Assembly: GCF_000717915.1 (NCBI RefSeq)
Contig: NZ_JOCX01000006.1
Location: 186,001 to 250,000, forward strand
Length of the DNA stretch: 64,000 nt
DNA from: Streptomyces sp. NRRL S-244
GTDB lineage: Bacteria > Actinomycetota > Actinomycetes > Streptomycetales > Streptomycetaceae
Direction: 5' to 3'
Shown here: one piece after another, positions 8,851-19,100 of the stretch
Position numbering within the stretch: the stretch's first letter is position 1
Layout: the number at the start of each line of letters is the position of its first letter
The notes under the pieces: generated by a model
Told to the model about the DNA's origin: nothing
The model's input: only the letters and a program-made list of their open reading frames with translations
The model's database searches: none
Position numbers and translations under genes: made by a program

Positions 8851-11800
8851 CTACGATGCACCACCGGTCGCCCGTCTCGGAGCAGCTGCACCGCGTTGCT
8901 CGGGCACGGACGCATCATCCGGAAGCGCCCCGGCGGCCTTGAGCCAGGCCAGCAGCTGCCGCAGGCGCAGCCGCCGCGGCGCACGGGTCTCCGGGTGCGC
9001 GATGAGCTTCTCGATATGGGCAGCGGCCTCGGCGTCCAGTCCTGCGGCCTGCATGTCGATGAGCAGGGAGAGCTCCGTGCCCAGGGGTGGGTCCGGGAAT
9101 CCGAGGGCGTGCTTCCACAGGCGGAGGGCCGATTCCCGTTCCCCCAGTGCCGCGAACTCCGCAGCGAGGTCACGCATCTGATGCCATGTCACCCAGGGGT
9201 GGGTGAGTGCGGTGTCGATGACGTAGGGCACCGCGTCCCTGCCTTCCAGGGAGAGGAGTCCGTGGAGGCCGCGCAGTACGTCGTCCGAATCGCCTGCGGG
9301 CAAGGCCACCAGCCGGCGGGCCAGGATGCCGGTCGCCTCAAGGTCGTCCTCCTGATAAGGCAGAACCTGCAGCACGCCTTGGAGCCAATCACTGCTGTCG
9401 GCCAGGGCCGGGGTGCCGTCCCAGATCTCCAGCAGGCGGGTCGCCCCATGGGCGCCTTGGCCTTGGGCCTTGAGTAGAACCCGGGTCGCCTGCTCGTACT
9501 CGGCACGAGAGCAGAAGGGAGTGCGCAGCGCCAGCTCGGCCACTTCTCCCGCTTCGTCGAGTGCCCCACTGTCCAGGAGCGCTTCGGCGACGACCGGCCG
9601 GTCGGGCGGGGTGAGCGACCTGCCACGGGAGATGCGTTCCATCACCCGTCCGACGGCAGGCAGTCCTCCTGCTTCCAGCCAGATCTTGACGGCGCGCCCC
9701 GCCCCGAACGTCCCCCACCGGCCACCGGCCTGCGCCTCGTCCGCCCAGCCGAGGGCACCTTCCACCTCACCAAGCCCGACCAGCTCCTGTTGGAGGCGCG
9801 CCGGGACCCACAGGTAGTGCCCCGCGTCGGCCCCACTGCGTTCGAAGGCCGTCCGGATCTCGGAGCGCGCGTCCTGCCCCTGTGCTTTGGCCCACAGGGA
9901 CACCGCCCAGTCCGTTGCGTGGAGGCTGGTGGCATCCGATCGGAGCAGCGTCAGAGCTATCCGAGCGGCGGCCTGGATGTCGCCGGATTTCTCCAGAGCC
10001 TTGCCCACGGCTGTGGGGCTGTACTGGTCGGTGGGCGGCCAGGACATCACGATCTCGGTCAGTTCCTGCGCCGCCTCGGGCATCGCGGTGAGCCAGGCCT
10101 CGGCGGCCCGTTGTATGGAGTGCGAACCCGCGGACGCGTCCTCCAGCACTTTGCGCGCGACCCGCACGGCGTCCTCGGGCATCTCCATGTGTGCGAGTGC
10201 CTGCGCGGCGTGCGAGAGTCTCCGGCTGTTCCGGCCGGGTTCCGTTGCCAACTCCCAGGCTCGTCTGCGGACCAGTTCCCGAGCCCGGTCGCCGAGCGCG
10301 ACGGCCACGCGCGCGGCCTTGCCGAGCCAGAGCGACACCCCGCTCAGCACCTCCCCGAGCAGTTCCTCCGTCAGATCCGCTGGCCCGCACCGGCCGAACG
10401 CCTCCACGGCGAGGAGCCGTTTCCCGCCTCCGAGAAGCTCATTGCGCGCCATGCGCTCCAGCCTGTCCAGTACTCCGGGCTCCGCCCCGAGCGCACCCAG
10501 TGCCGCGAAAGCCTCTTCCTGATCCGACTCGTCACGGGCGCAGCAGCCGATGTTCTCCAACCGCTCGACCAGCAACCGACGGTTGTCCTCCCCGAAGGCG
10601 ACTCCCTCGGCGAGGAGCAGGCCGGCCAACAGCGGCCGTTCATGGCCTCCCACCGCCCCGGTGCGCAACCGCTCGGCAATCCGATCGGCCTCGCACTCCT
10701 CCCGCTCCGCCCACAGGCAGAGGACGAACATGGCCAGGGTCCGCTTGTCCTCGTGGAAGGCACGCAGGATCCAGGACTCGAGGTCGGGGAAGTCGGGGCC
10801 GATGTCCTCCGCATACGACCGGGCGGCGAAGAACTCGGCGAATGAGTGGTGAAGGAAGCGGTAGTCGCGCTGCTCCTGGACGAGGACTCCGGTCCCTTGC
10901 AGGAAGTCACTGACGTCCGTCTGCCACCCTTCCAGAACGAGGTGGGCGCGGCCGTGTTCGCGAACCCAGGCCAGCGCCGCCTCGAGCAGCGACTCCTCAC
11001 CCTCGAGCCGATGCTGCCCGAGCGCCCCGAGCAGCCGCCGTTTCTGCTCATCCAGCCAGAGGTGCAGGGCCAGTCGTTCCGGTTCGGGCGCGTAGCGACG
11101 ACGCAGTTCTGCCCGGACTCCGGCACGCCGAGTGAGCAGGTGTCCGAAGAAGCGCTGGTAGAGGCTGAGACGACTGGTCGGGAGTGGAATCGTGGGGTCC
11201 ACCGTGGCATTGACCGCGGCGATGGTGGCCAACAGCGGGTTGTGGGCCAGTTCCTGGAGCCGGCTGTCCTTCACCTCACCGAGGAATCGTTCAGCGGCTG
11301 CCCGCGCCGACGCCTTGTCCTCGTACTGTGCCGCGAACCACTTGTCGGCAAAGTCCTTCAGCTCTTTCGCGCCGAAGGGCTCCATGGTGTATTCGCCCAT
11401 CGATGGCCCACGCAACGGAGCGAGCTCGCCATCGGGCAGCGGGCGACTGGTGATCACAAAACGGTAGTCACCGTCCGTGCGGGTGTGCAGCGCGATCATC
11501 CTGATGACCTCGGCGCGCGACTCCCGGTCGGCTACCTCGTCCAGGCCGTCCACCAGAACCATCCATCGTGCACCCTGCACGCGGCCGCGGAAGAGACTGG
11601 GATCTGGATCGGCGATCAGGCTGTGTCCCAGGCTGCGCGAAACGGCCCGGCTCAAGACCGCGCTCCACGAGCCCGTCTCACCCAGGAGGGTGTGTGCCGC
11701 GACCTTGACGGGGAGCAGAGGCTCGTCGACCGGCGCCTCGAGACTGGTGTCCTGCCGTAGCCAGACGCGGGAGAGAGACCAGGCGAGGTGGCTGGACAGG

Positions 11801-12456
11801 GTGGACTTGCCAGCTCCGGGCTCGCCGGTGATCAGGAGATGCCGGTGTCGGACCATCGCCTTCGGCACCGGCAGTTGGGTATCGGTGCCCTGAGTGCCGT
11901 CGTGCCGGGAAGTGCTCATGGGCGGGAGGGCATCAGGCCCCTCGCTCGACGACATTTCCTTACGGGTCGAACTGTCCCCCACTACGTGGGGTATTCGGAT
12001 GCTCTGCCTCACGTACACGGCGGACAACGGAGGTTCGGCAACGCCCAGCATGTCGTAGGGCAGCCGTTCCACCGCCTTGGCCTGGGCTTCCAATAAGTTG
12101 CGCACCATGAGTGTCGGGAGCGGCAGTTCGGTCCACGAAGACAGGCTGGGCGCCTGTGCCTGCTTGGCCGCGTGTGCGGCGCGGTCCATGGCCTCCTTGG
12201 CTCGAGTCCAGATCGGCATGACGTCGGAGGAGTCACGCCCCAGGGCCACGGCGAAGGACCGGATGACCTCAGGCTTCACCATCCTCGTGGCGTTGCAGAC
12301 GCCGTAGACGACGTTCTTGTGGGCGATCTCCGCCCGCACCACGGCGTTGAGGCTCTCATAGCCGACGTCCGTCACAGCCTCCCGGAACCATGCAGCCAGT
12401 TCTTCAAGTTCCGGATAGCGCTGCTGATCACCTTTCGGTGGACGGCCCCCGACCAT
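8851..12456 (-). CDS. NACHT-type STAND NTPase with N-terminal HTH and C-terminal helical repeats
   Basis: 1201 residues. The ATG at 12456 follows GGGGGAG. Residues about 15-90 look like an Xre-type helix-turn-helix (an ELAAWFREAV helix, then RAEIAHKNVVYGVCNATR). The NACHT core has Walker A GEPGAGKST (211-219) and Walker B WMVLVDGLDEVAD (298-310), which includes the extra acidic residues typical of NACHT. The remainder (about 560-1180) is alpha-helical and Ala/Leu/Glu-rich, as in HEAT/TPR-like ligand-sensing repeats. STAND NTPases are switch proteins that oligomerise on ligand binding, and bacterial NACHT proteins include anti-phage defence proteins. No separate toxic effector domain is visible, so a signalling or transcriptional role is equally possible. 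Confidence 0.82.
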   Translation of the reverse strand: MVGGRPPKGDQQRYPELEELAAWFREAVTDVGYESLNAVVRAEIAHKNVVYGVCNATRMVKPEVIRSFAVALGRDSSDVMPIWTRAKEAMDRAAHAAKQAQAPSLSSWTELPLPTLMVRNLLEAQAKAVERLPYDMLGVAEPPLSAVYVRQSIRIPHVVGDSSTRKEMSSSEGPDALPPMSTSRHDGTQGTDTQLPVPKAMVRHRHLLITGEPGAGKSTLSSHLAWSLSRVWLRQDTSLEAPVDEPLLPVKVAAHTLLGETGSWSAVLSRAVSRSLGHSLIADPDPSLFRGRVQGARWMVLVDGLDEVADRESRAEVIRMIALHTRTDGDYRFVITSRPLPDGELAPLRGPSMGEYTMEPFGAKELKDFADKWFAAQYEDKASARAAAERFLGEVKDSRLQELAHNPLLATIAAVNATVDPTIPLPTSRLSLYQRFFGHLLTRRAGVRAELRRRYAPEPERLALHLWLDEQKRRLLGALGQHRLEGEESLLEAALAWVREHGRAHLVLEGWQTDVSDFLQGTGVLVQEQRDYRFLHHSFAEFFAARSYAEDIGPDFPDLESWILRAFHEDKRTLAMFVLCLWAEREECEADRIAERLRTGAVGGHERPLLAGLLLAEGVAFGEDNRRLLVERLENIGCCARDESDQEEAFAALGALGAEPGVLDRLERMARNELLGGGKRLLAVEAFGRCGPADLTEELLGEVLSGVSLWLGKAARVAVALGDRARELVRRRAWELATEPGRNSRRLSHAAQALAHMEMPEDAVRVARKVLEDASAGSHSIQRAAEAWLTAMPEAAQELTEIVMSWPPTDQYSPTAVGKALEKSGDIQAAARIALTLLRSDATSLHATDWAVSLWAKAQGQDARSEIRTAFERSGADAGHYLWVPARLQQELVGLGEVEGALGWADEAQAGGRWGTFGAGRAVKIWLEAGGLPAVGRVMERISRGRSLTPPDRPVVAEALLDSGALDEAGEVAELALRTPFCSRAEYEQATRVLLKAQGQGAHGATRLLEIWDGTPALADSSDWLQGVLQVLPYQEDDLEATGILARRLVALPAGDSDDVLRGLHGLLSLEGRDAVPYVIDTALTHPWVTWHQMRDLAAEFAALGERESALRLWKHALGFPDPPLGTELSLLIDMQAAGLDAEAAAHIEKLIAHPETRAPRRLRLRQLLAWLKAAGALPDDASVPEQRGAAAPRRATGGAS

Positions 12457-12580
12457 CGCTCCCCCGTGTCGCCGACTGCCCTACCGTTTCGCAGGGTTTC
12501 TCAAGCCTAGAGGGAAAGTCCGAGCGGATCTCAGAGTTGTGGCACACCCCTTCACCGCCCAGCCTCGGCGAGGAGATTCC

Positions 12581-12847
12581 ATGACTCAGTTCATAGCCGT
12601 CAATCCAGTTCTCGCTGCCCTTCTCATGGCCTTCGCAGCCGCCGTCGGCCTGCTCCGCGCCTGGATCGGCCACCACACCGCCGTCAGGACCGAGGAGGAG
12701 CACACACGGCGCACACAGATCGCCGTAGAGGGTTCAACACCGGCCCGCAGGGCGGCCGTAGTGCGTGCATGCGCGGACCTGGAGGCGGCCTCACGGGCCC
12801 GGTCGCAGGCGGGGCCAGGGGCCTCGCGCCGGGTGCGCAGGCCGTAA
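12581..12847 (+). CDS. small single-pass membrane protein
   Basis: 88 residues from the ATG at 12581, which follows GAGGAGATTCC; an in-frame start at 12539 lacks such a site. Residues about 7-29 form one hydrophobic helix (NPVLAALLMAFAAAVGLLRAW). The cytoplasmic tail is Arg/Glu/Ala-rich. It diverges from the NACHT gene across 124 bp, so the two promoters are adjacent. No family is recognised. Confidence 0.6.
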   Translation: MTQFIAVNPVLAALLMAFAAAVGLLRAWIGHHTAVRTEEEHTRRTQIAVEGSTPARRAAVVRACADLEAASRARSQAGPGASRRVRRP

Positions 12848-12947
12848 CCGCCCCGGCATTGCCGGCGCGATCCTGCTGATGGCGGTCGTCTGCGTCAGCC
12901 TCTGCCTCTGCCTCTGCCTCATCTTCAGGAAGCGCGACTGGCTGTAG
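12765..12947 (+). CDS. candidate micro-membrane peptide
   Basis: A 60-codon frame overlaps the end of the previous gene. Only the C-terminal part looks biological: a hydrophobic run ending in LCLCLCLIF and a basic RKRDWL tail. The Leu-Cys run comes from a GCCTCT hexamer repeat at 12898-12920. A shorter 22-residue version could start at the ATG at 12879. No good ribosome site is seen for either, so this is speculative. Confidence 0.25.
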   Translation: MHARTWRRPHGPGRRRGQGPRAGCAGRNRPGIAGAILLMAVVCVSLCLCLCLIFRKRDWL

Positions 12948-12972
12948 GCGGCTTCGGGAACGGGGCAGCCGG

Positions 12973-14343
12973 TCAGACCCGCAGCGGGGGTGTGTTGCCC
13001 GGCGTGTCGTGCCAGGCCGCGCGGTGTTTCCGGGCGGCCGTCTCGGCGCGGCGGATTGCTGACGGTGGCACGGGTACGCGGCACAGGGCGTCGAGGGTCT
13101 CCAGCATGCGGCCGGCGAACCGCAGGCCGAGCGGGGTGAGCCGGCCGGAGTCCAGGATCGCGGCCGTCGCCTCCCGGGCTCCGGAGCGCCAGCGGGCGAA
13201 GCGGGTGTGCGCGACGGCCCGCAGGTCCGGGTCCGGCTCCGCGTCCCCCCGCCTGCCCCAGAACTGGGCGACCGCCAGATGCGCGTACGCCCCGTGGAAG
13301 AGGCCGACCAGCGGGCGGGGGTCGGGACGCCACGGCGCGTAGTACCGCTCCTCGGGGCCCTGCCGTCCCTCCTCGAACAGGTCGAAGAGGTGCAGCAGCG
13401 CCGCGAACTTGTTGTGCTGCATCTCGTGCGCCATCGTCACCGCGAGGACGGTGCCGCTCGACGGCAGCGACAGTGCCATGGAGCCGAAGGTCTCCGCACT
13501 GCTGCCACTGACGATGCCCCGGGCCGGGGCGCGCAAGGGCACCAGGAGCCAGGGCCCCGCGGCCAGTTCCGCGTACGTCTCCGGATGGCCGGCGCGCAGC
13601 AGCCCGCAGGCCGCCTTCGCCCCCGCCGCCCAGCGCTGCGCCTCGTCGGCGTCGGGGTGGACCGCCCGCCCCGCGGCCGCCGGGAAGGACGGCGGGTCGA
13701 GGGTGTCGAGCACGAGGGTGGCGCCGGTGTCGAAGGTGGCCAGCAGCCGCGCCCCCCGCCAGCGGTCGCCGCTGGCGTACGGATCGCCGGCCACCGGCAC
13801 CGGGGACTGCGGGACCGGGGCGTCCGGAATGGCGATCGAGGCCCGTCCATCGGTCCCCACGCGCAGCTCGACCTGGTCTCCTGGGCGGGCGCCGGGGAAG
13901 TGGGCCCGGCCGAGCGTGGGCAGCGGCGCCCAGGAACCCGGCCCCGTCAGCGGCCATCGCGCGCGGGCGGGCACCCGGGCCCGCACCGCCGCCGCGGCGG
14001 CGAGCGCCGTGAGCCGGTGCACCGGGGCATCGGCTCCCTCGGGCCGCCGCGTCAGGCGGGCGAGCAGGTCGACGAGCGCGGGACCCGCCGCCGGGTGCGT
14101 CAGGACGGCCGTCGCGGCGTCGGGGTCCGCCCGGTGGACCGTCTCCAGCAGCTCCCAGGCGCTCTCGGCCCCCTGGGCCACCGCGCCCCCGGCCTCCCGG
14201 GCGGCGGTCCTGATCGCATACAGGCAGGCGAGACGACGGCTGTGCTCGGCGCGGGCGAGCAGGCGCATCGCCTCTGCCCCGCCGCCGCCCGCGGCGATCC
14301 CGTCGAACAGTTCGCCGGGCAGACGGTGCGGCGACGGTGTCAT
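12973..14343 (-). CDS. HExxH-motif RiPP-associated enzyme of an FxSxx locus
   Basis: 456 residues. The ATG at 14343 overlaps the FxsB stop by ATGA. The defining motif is HEMQH (306-310) within a helix, as in the HExxH family found beside FxsB radical SAM enzymes. Members were first described only by this metal-binding motif and are now annotated as probable iron/2-oxoglutarate-dependent peptide beta-hydroxylases rather than proteases (established annotation; not provable from this sequence). The N-terminal 130 residues are Ala/Arg-rich helices. Its likely substrate is the FxsA-type peptide at 15828, before or after cyclophane formation (inference). Confidence 0.8.
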   Translation of the reverse strand: MTPSPHRLPGELFDGIAAGGGGAEAMRLLARAEHSRRLACLYAIRTAAREAGGAVAQGAESAWELLETVHRADPDAATAVLTHPAAGPALVDLLARLTRRPEGADAPVHRLTALAAAAAVRARVPARARWPLTGPGSWAPLPTLGRAHFPGARPGDQVELRVGTDGRASIAIPDAPVPQSPVPVAGDPYASGDRWRGARLLATFDTGATLVLDTLDPPSFPAAAGRAVHPDADEAQRWAAGAKAACGLLRAGHPETYAELAAGPWLLVPLRAPARGIVSGSSAETFGSMALSLPSSGTVLAVTMAHEMQHNKFAALLHLFDLFEEGRQGPEERYYAPWRPDPRPLVGLFHGAYAHLAVAQFWGRRGDAEPDPDLRAVAHTRFARWRSGAREATAAILDSGRLTPLGLRFAGRMLETLDALCRVPVPPSAIRRAETAARKHRAAWHDTPGNTPPLRV

Positions 14344-15587
14344 ACCGCCTCCGCCGGCACCGTACGGGCGGAGGTCAGGCCCGTCACGTCCCCGGCCAGC
14401 CGCTCCCGTACCCGCCCGATGAGCGCCGTCAGGTCGGCGCAGTACACGCTCGGGTTGGCGAAACCGGTGTCGTGGCGATAGCGGTTCGCGTAATGGCCGC
14501 CGCCGCACACGGTGTGCAGCGGGCAGGCGCGGCATGCGGCGCACAGCCCGTCGGCGCCCCACTGGCGGGCCGCGATCCCGGGATGGCGCAGCAGCTCGTC
14601 CAAGGAGTGGCGCCACACGTCGAGCCCGGTGCGCGCCGCTCCCTGGTACACGGTGCGCAGGGTGTCGTCCTGGGCGAGGGAGCCGTCGGTCTCCACCACC
14701 GCGTAGCGCACCGGGGCGAGCCCGAGGGCCTCCGTCTGCGGGGCGGCTCCGAGCAGGAGCGCCATGAGATCGTCGAGGAGGCGGACGTGGGTCTCGCGCA
14801 CCGGGGCGTCGTACCAGCGCTCGAAGACGGACCACAGCCAGTTCGCGTACGGGGTCCGGCGGCCGGCGGGATCCACGCCGGGCGGCGGAGTGTGCCAATT
14901 GCCCAGCGGCAGCAGGAAGTCGACGGCGGGCGGGCGGTGGACGAGCAGTTCCTCGTAGGTCCGCACGGGGTCGTTGCGCAGGTCGATCGTGCACAGCAGC
15001 GCGGCGAACAGCGGGCGGTGGCGGTCGGTGTCGAGCAGGCGCAGAGCGGCCTGGACCCGGGCGTGGCTGCCGCGGCCGTCGGCGCTCCGGCGGTGCCGGT
15101 CGTGGGCGGCGCGCCCGCCGTCGGTACTCACCCCGATCCGGATGCCCAACTCCCCGCAGAGGTCGAGTCGTTCCTCGGTCAGCCGCACGCCGTTGGTCTG
15201 CAGGGCCAGGTGGAGCCGCACACCCGCGCCGACCGTGGCGCGCAGCACCCCGGCGGTGCGGGCGAGCGCCTCGTCACCGGCGAGAAGGGGTTCACCGCCG
15301 TGCAGGACGACGCCCGCCTCCGTCAGTCCGTGCGCGGCCAGGTGCTCGGCGATCCGCTCGGCCGTACGCGTGACGGTGTCCGGCGCCATCGCGCGCGGCT
15401 GTGTACGCCAACTCTGGTCGAGCGAGCGGTACATGTAGCAGTAGTCACAGGCCAGGTCGCAGCGGCTGTGCACCTTGAGGACGAACGAGTGGAACGGGTA
15501 CGGAACCCAGCCGGCCGCCTCACGTGTCAGCACGTCGGCGGCGCCCGGCCAGGGGAGCCGGCCCGGGCGCAGTAACGGTCGACTCAT
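14340..15587 (-). CDS. fxsB: FxsB family radical SAM/SPASM RiPP-modifying enzyme
   Basis: 415 residues, with the ATG at 15587 after GGGGGGAG. The radical SAM cluster site is C43-x3-C47-x2-C50 in SRCDLACDYCY. A SPASM-type Cys-rich region is near the C-terminus (C349, C352, C355, C361 and C383), expected to hold auxiliary Fe-S clusters. Other core elements include the VVLHGGEPLL strand and NGV after strand 3. FxsB is one of the enzyme families (with XyeB and GrrM) reported to install three-residue cyclophane cross-links at an aromatic residue of the precursor. The expected substrate is the divergent precursor gene at 15828. The overlap with the HExxH enzyme gene indicates coordinated maturation. 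Confidence 0.93.
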   Translation of the reverse strand: MSRPLLRPGRLPWPGAADVLTREAAGWVPYPFHSFVLKVHSRCDLACDYCYMYRSLDQSWRTQPRAMAPDTVTRTAERIAEHLAAHGLTEAGVVLHGGEPLLAGDEALARTAGVLRATVGAGVRLHLALQTNGVRLTEERLDLCGELGIRIGVSTDGGRAAHDRHRRSADGRGSHARVQAALRLLDTDRHRPLFAALLCTIDLRNDPVRTYEELLVHRPPAVDFLLPLGNWHTPPPGVDPAGRRTPYANWLWSVFERWYDAPVRETHVRLLDDLMALLLGAAPQTEALGLAPVRYAVVETDGSLAQDDTLRTVYQGAARTGLDVWRHSLDELLRHPGIAARQWGADGLCAACRACPLHTVCGGGHYANRYRHDTGFANPSVYCADLTALIGRVRERLAGDVTGLTSARTVPAEAV

Positions 15588-15827
15588 CCGCTCCCCCCCG
15601 AAAGCGTGCGCCGATCGGTCGCGCAGCGGTACGTGCGCACTCCGTTCGTCCAGTATTCGGTTGCGGTGCGCCGACCGTCAACATCACGAACGAGCCAACG
15701 GGTGGCACGGGGGGCGCAGTTGGAGCAGTTCCGGCGTGTTCGGCGGTTGCCTCCGGGGCGAGTGGCGGCGCTACCCTGGGAAGGACAACGGTTCGCCGGT
15801 CCGCAGCGACCTCCGGGAGTGGACATC
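15588..15827. promoter_or_regulatory. divergent control region between fxsB and fxsA
   Basis: This 240-bp gap separates the minus-strand modifying enzymes from the plus-strand precursor. It must hold both promoters and has no open frame with a credible start. It is slightly less GC-rich near 15650-15690 (GTATTCGGTTG, ATCACGAACG). No clear -35/-10 pair or palindrome was found by eye. Confidence 0.4.
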
Positions 15828-16022
15828 ATGACCGATGCCGATGCCGAGGGCGCCGACCCGGCCCCTGCGGGACCCGACGCGGAGTCCGTCGTCCTGGACA
15901 TCTCCGGGCTCTCGCCGGAGGAAGTAGCCGCCCTCCCCGACTCGGTACTGGGTGCTCTTCTGCGCCGGGTGCACGACACGGCGGGCGATCCCTTCGTCAC
16001 CGGGTTCTCGGAGAGCATGTGA
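15828..16022 (+). CDS. fxsA: FxSxx-COOH-type RiPP precursor with non-canonical FSESM tail
   Basis: 64 residues from the ATG at 15828, after GGGAG. The middle region (VVLDISGLSPEEVAAL, then LLRRVHDTA) matches the leader pattern of FxSxx-COOH proteins. Its location, divergent from fxsB, fits the family. The C-terminus is FVTGFSESM: Phe is at position -5 as required, but position -3 is Glu where the family has Ser. I checked the codons (TTC TCG GAG AGC ATG TGA). If FxsB acts here, the cross-link would join Phe60 to the beta carbon of Glu62 rather than Ser (inference). The cellular role of Fxs peptides is not established. Confidence 0.85.
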   Translation: MTDADAEGADPAPAGPDAESVVLDISGLSPEEVAALPDSVLGALLRRVHDTAGDPFVTGFSESM

Positions 16023-16197
16023 CCGCTCGCCACCCGGTGCGGCCGACCGCGCACCGGGGCTTCCGGGCCCTGCGGACGCCACGGGCGTCCGACGGGGAAC
16101 AAGACGGGGAACAAGGGGGGACGGCCCCTATACTTGCATCCCTGCATGCCCGTTATGTCCACCGTCATTCGCTGTCACCGCGCCGAGCGGAGAGGTC

Positions 16198-19100
16198 ATG
16201 CCAGACGCCAACCCCCAGCGCCACGCGGGTTCGTTCGCCGTCTTCTACACCACGTCCGAGAACCTCGGGCTGAGCACCACCCTGCGCAACGCGGCGGACA
16301 TCCTCGCCGAGGGCAACCGCAGTGTGCTGCTCGTCGACGGCCGCCCCGGTGCATCGGGGGACGGGGCCGTGGTGCCCGAGCCGGACGCCGGGCAGGTCGC
16401 CGCCGTGGGGCGCGCCGCCCCGCGCGAACTCACCGCGCTCTTCGACGACCCCGTCGCGGCACGCTACGACCACGTCCTGATCGAGGCGCCCGTACCGGCG
16501 GCACCCGGCGACGAGGCACCCGGCAGGCTGGTGGAGTTCGCCGACGCGCTCGTGATCTGCTTCGCCCTCACGGCCTGGTCCATCGACGGCGCCGCCGCCC
16601 TCGCCGAGGAGCTCTCCGGCCGCCGCGCCGACCGGCCCGTACGGCTGCTCACCCTCGGGCTCAAGAGCGACATCGGGGTGCACGACCGGCTGCGCGAGGG
16701 GCGCGAGCGCGTGCGCCGCAAGTTCTCGGCGCTCGCCCTGGCCCGCGGCGTGGGGGAATACCCCTTCCTGGAGATCCCGTACAACCCCCTCTACATGGAC
16801 AGCCGCAGCCTCGCCGTCGAGGCCGAGGACGCGGGCAGCGTCGTGGGCCTGCGCCCCTCCTACGCGCAACTCGCCGACTGGCTGCGCGCCCGCCGCGAGG
16901 CCCGGCTCACCGACGCCACCGTCGTCCACTCCGGGCGGCACGTCGCCTGGGCGGCCTGGCTGCGGGACCGGCTCGGCGAACGAGGCGTCCGCACCGAACT
17001 GCGCAGGGTCGACACCTACACGGGAGAGCGTCCCGAGACCGGCACGGCCCTGCTCTTCCTGTCACCGGGCGACGCCGACGACGCCCTCCTCGCCCAGATC
17101 GGCGCGCTCTCCCACACCGACGTGCGCATCGTCCTGGTCGACGAGCCCTTCGCGAACGCCGAGGCCGCGCACCACGAGCGCATCGACCTGCGCGACGTCA
17201 CCGAGGACGAGGCGCTGCGGATCCTGTACTCCGGCCTCGGCCTGGGCCCCGGGCGGCCCCGCGAGTCCGCCACCGGCGCCCGCTTCCCGCGGCTGCCGGA
17301 GATCACCAACGTCGCCACGCGCAGGGGCGGCTTCACCGGCCGCGACGACCTGCTCACCTCCCTCGACGAGAAACTGCGGGAGGCCGGCCAGGGCGGCGCG
17401 GCCCTGGTGCTGCACGGCCCCAGCGGCTGGGGCAAGAGCGAGACCGCCCGCGAGCTGTGCCATCGCCACGGCCCCGGGTACGACGTGGTGTGGTGGGTGC
17501 GCTCCTGGGACCCGCAGCGCCTGCGCAGGGGCCTGATCCGGCTCGCAGGACGCCTCGGGACGGCCGAGGGCCGGCTCGGAGCCGTAGCCGCCGAAGGGGA
17601 CATCTCCCCGCTCCTGAACCGCCTCTCGCGCCCCGACACCGAAAACAGCTGGCTGATCGTCTACGACGGGGCAACGGACCCCGCCGAACTGAACGGGCTG
17701 CTCCCGATCCCGCACGAGCGGGGCCATGTGCTGATCACCAGCCGCGTCTCCCCCGCGCAGGACGAGCCCGGGGACACGCGCCCGCCGTACCTGACGTCCT
17801 GCCCCATGCGGGCCATGACCCAGGCCGAGAGCTTCGACCTGCTGAGCGAACGGCTGCCGGAGCTCACCGCCGACCAGGCCCAACAGGTCGCCGGCATCGT
17901 CGACTTCATCCCGCTTCCCCTCCAGCTGGCCGCCCGCTGCCTCGCCGAGCGGGCCGCCTCCCACCGCCGTGAGGACCACATGACCCCGGACGCGGCGGCC
18001 CGCGCGGCCGTCGCGGACCTCCTCGCCGAGTACCTGGCCAGCAAGACCGAGCTGCTCGGCGAGAGCGCGACCGGAGCCGTGTCCTCCCTCGCCGTCATGG
18101 TGCACGTCGCCCGGCGGTTCGCCCGGTTCACCCCGGGCGCCGCCGCCTGGCGCACCGAGCGCCCCGCCGCCGACGCACTGGACTGGCTGCTTCAAGCCGC
18201 CTCCCTGCTCACCGGGCGCGGCATGGGCCTGGAGCTGCTCCGCTCGCGCCGCATCCTGTCCGAACTGGCCCGCGACGACTCCTCCGGACCGCTGCCCCCC
18301 GAAGGCGACGGCAGCGTCCGTCACCCCGACCAGGTCCAGCTGCCCGACGAGCACATGGTGAGCGTCGCCCTCTGGGCACTCGCCCAAGTCGGCCTGCTCG
18401 ACGTCGAGTTCGACCGCAAGGACCAGCCCCTCACCCAGCACCACGCGCTGCGCGACCTGATCCGCGACGGCATGGACGCACGGGCCCGGGAGCGCATCGA
18501 GTCCGTCCTGCGCGGCGTCCTGGCCGAGTACGTACGACAGGACGAGGACCTGCCCCCCGACTGGGCGCGCGAGGTGTACTCGCTCAGGCTGTGGGAGGAC
18601 GACCGGCCCCGCGTGCGCCGCTCACTGCTCCGGCACCTCCAGGCGCTCGGTGCACGCGCCGAGAGCACCGACCTCTCACGCCTCCTCGACATCGCCGACA
18701 GGGCCCGCGAAGCGTGGTGGGCCGACGGCGACGAGCCCACGCCCGAGTACCTGCGCCTGCTCAACCTCACCGCCCGTGCCCACCGCCTCGCCGGTGCGTA
18801 CGACACGTCCCGCGCGCTCTCCCGGGAGGCCCTGCGCGGCCACCGCAGGCTCCTCGGCCTCGTCCACCCCCGCACCCTGCTCTCGGCGGACTCGCACGCC
18901 GCGACCCTGCGGGCCCTCGGCCGGTTCCAGGACGCGTTGCTGGAGCTCAGGCCCTCCGTGGAGGGCCTGACCCTGCTGCTCGGACGGCAGCACCCGGCCA
19001 CCATCCAGGTCGAGCACAACCTGGCGCTCAACGAGGCGCTCACGGGGCGCGTCGCCGCCGCCCTCGGCCGGGTCCAGGAGCGCTTCCGCTACCAGCAGGC

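Noticed and set aside
15588..16170. Minus-strand frame antisense to fxsA.
   Set aside because: The plus-strand frame matches FxSxx precursor features and has an RBS; the antisense frame has neither.
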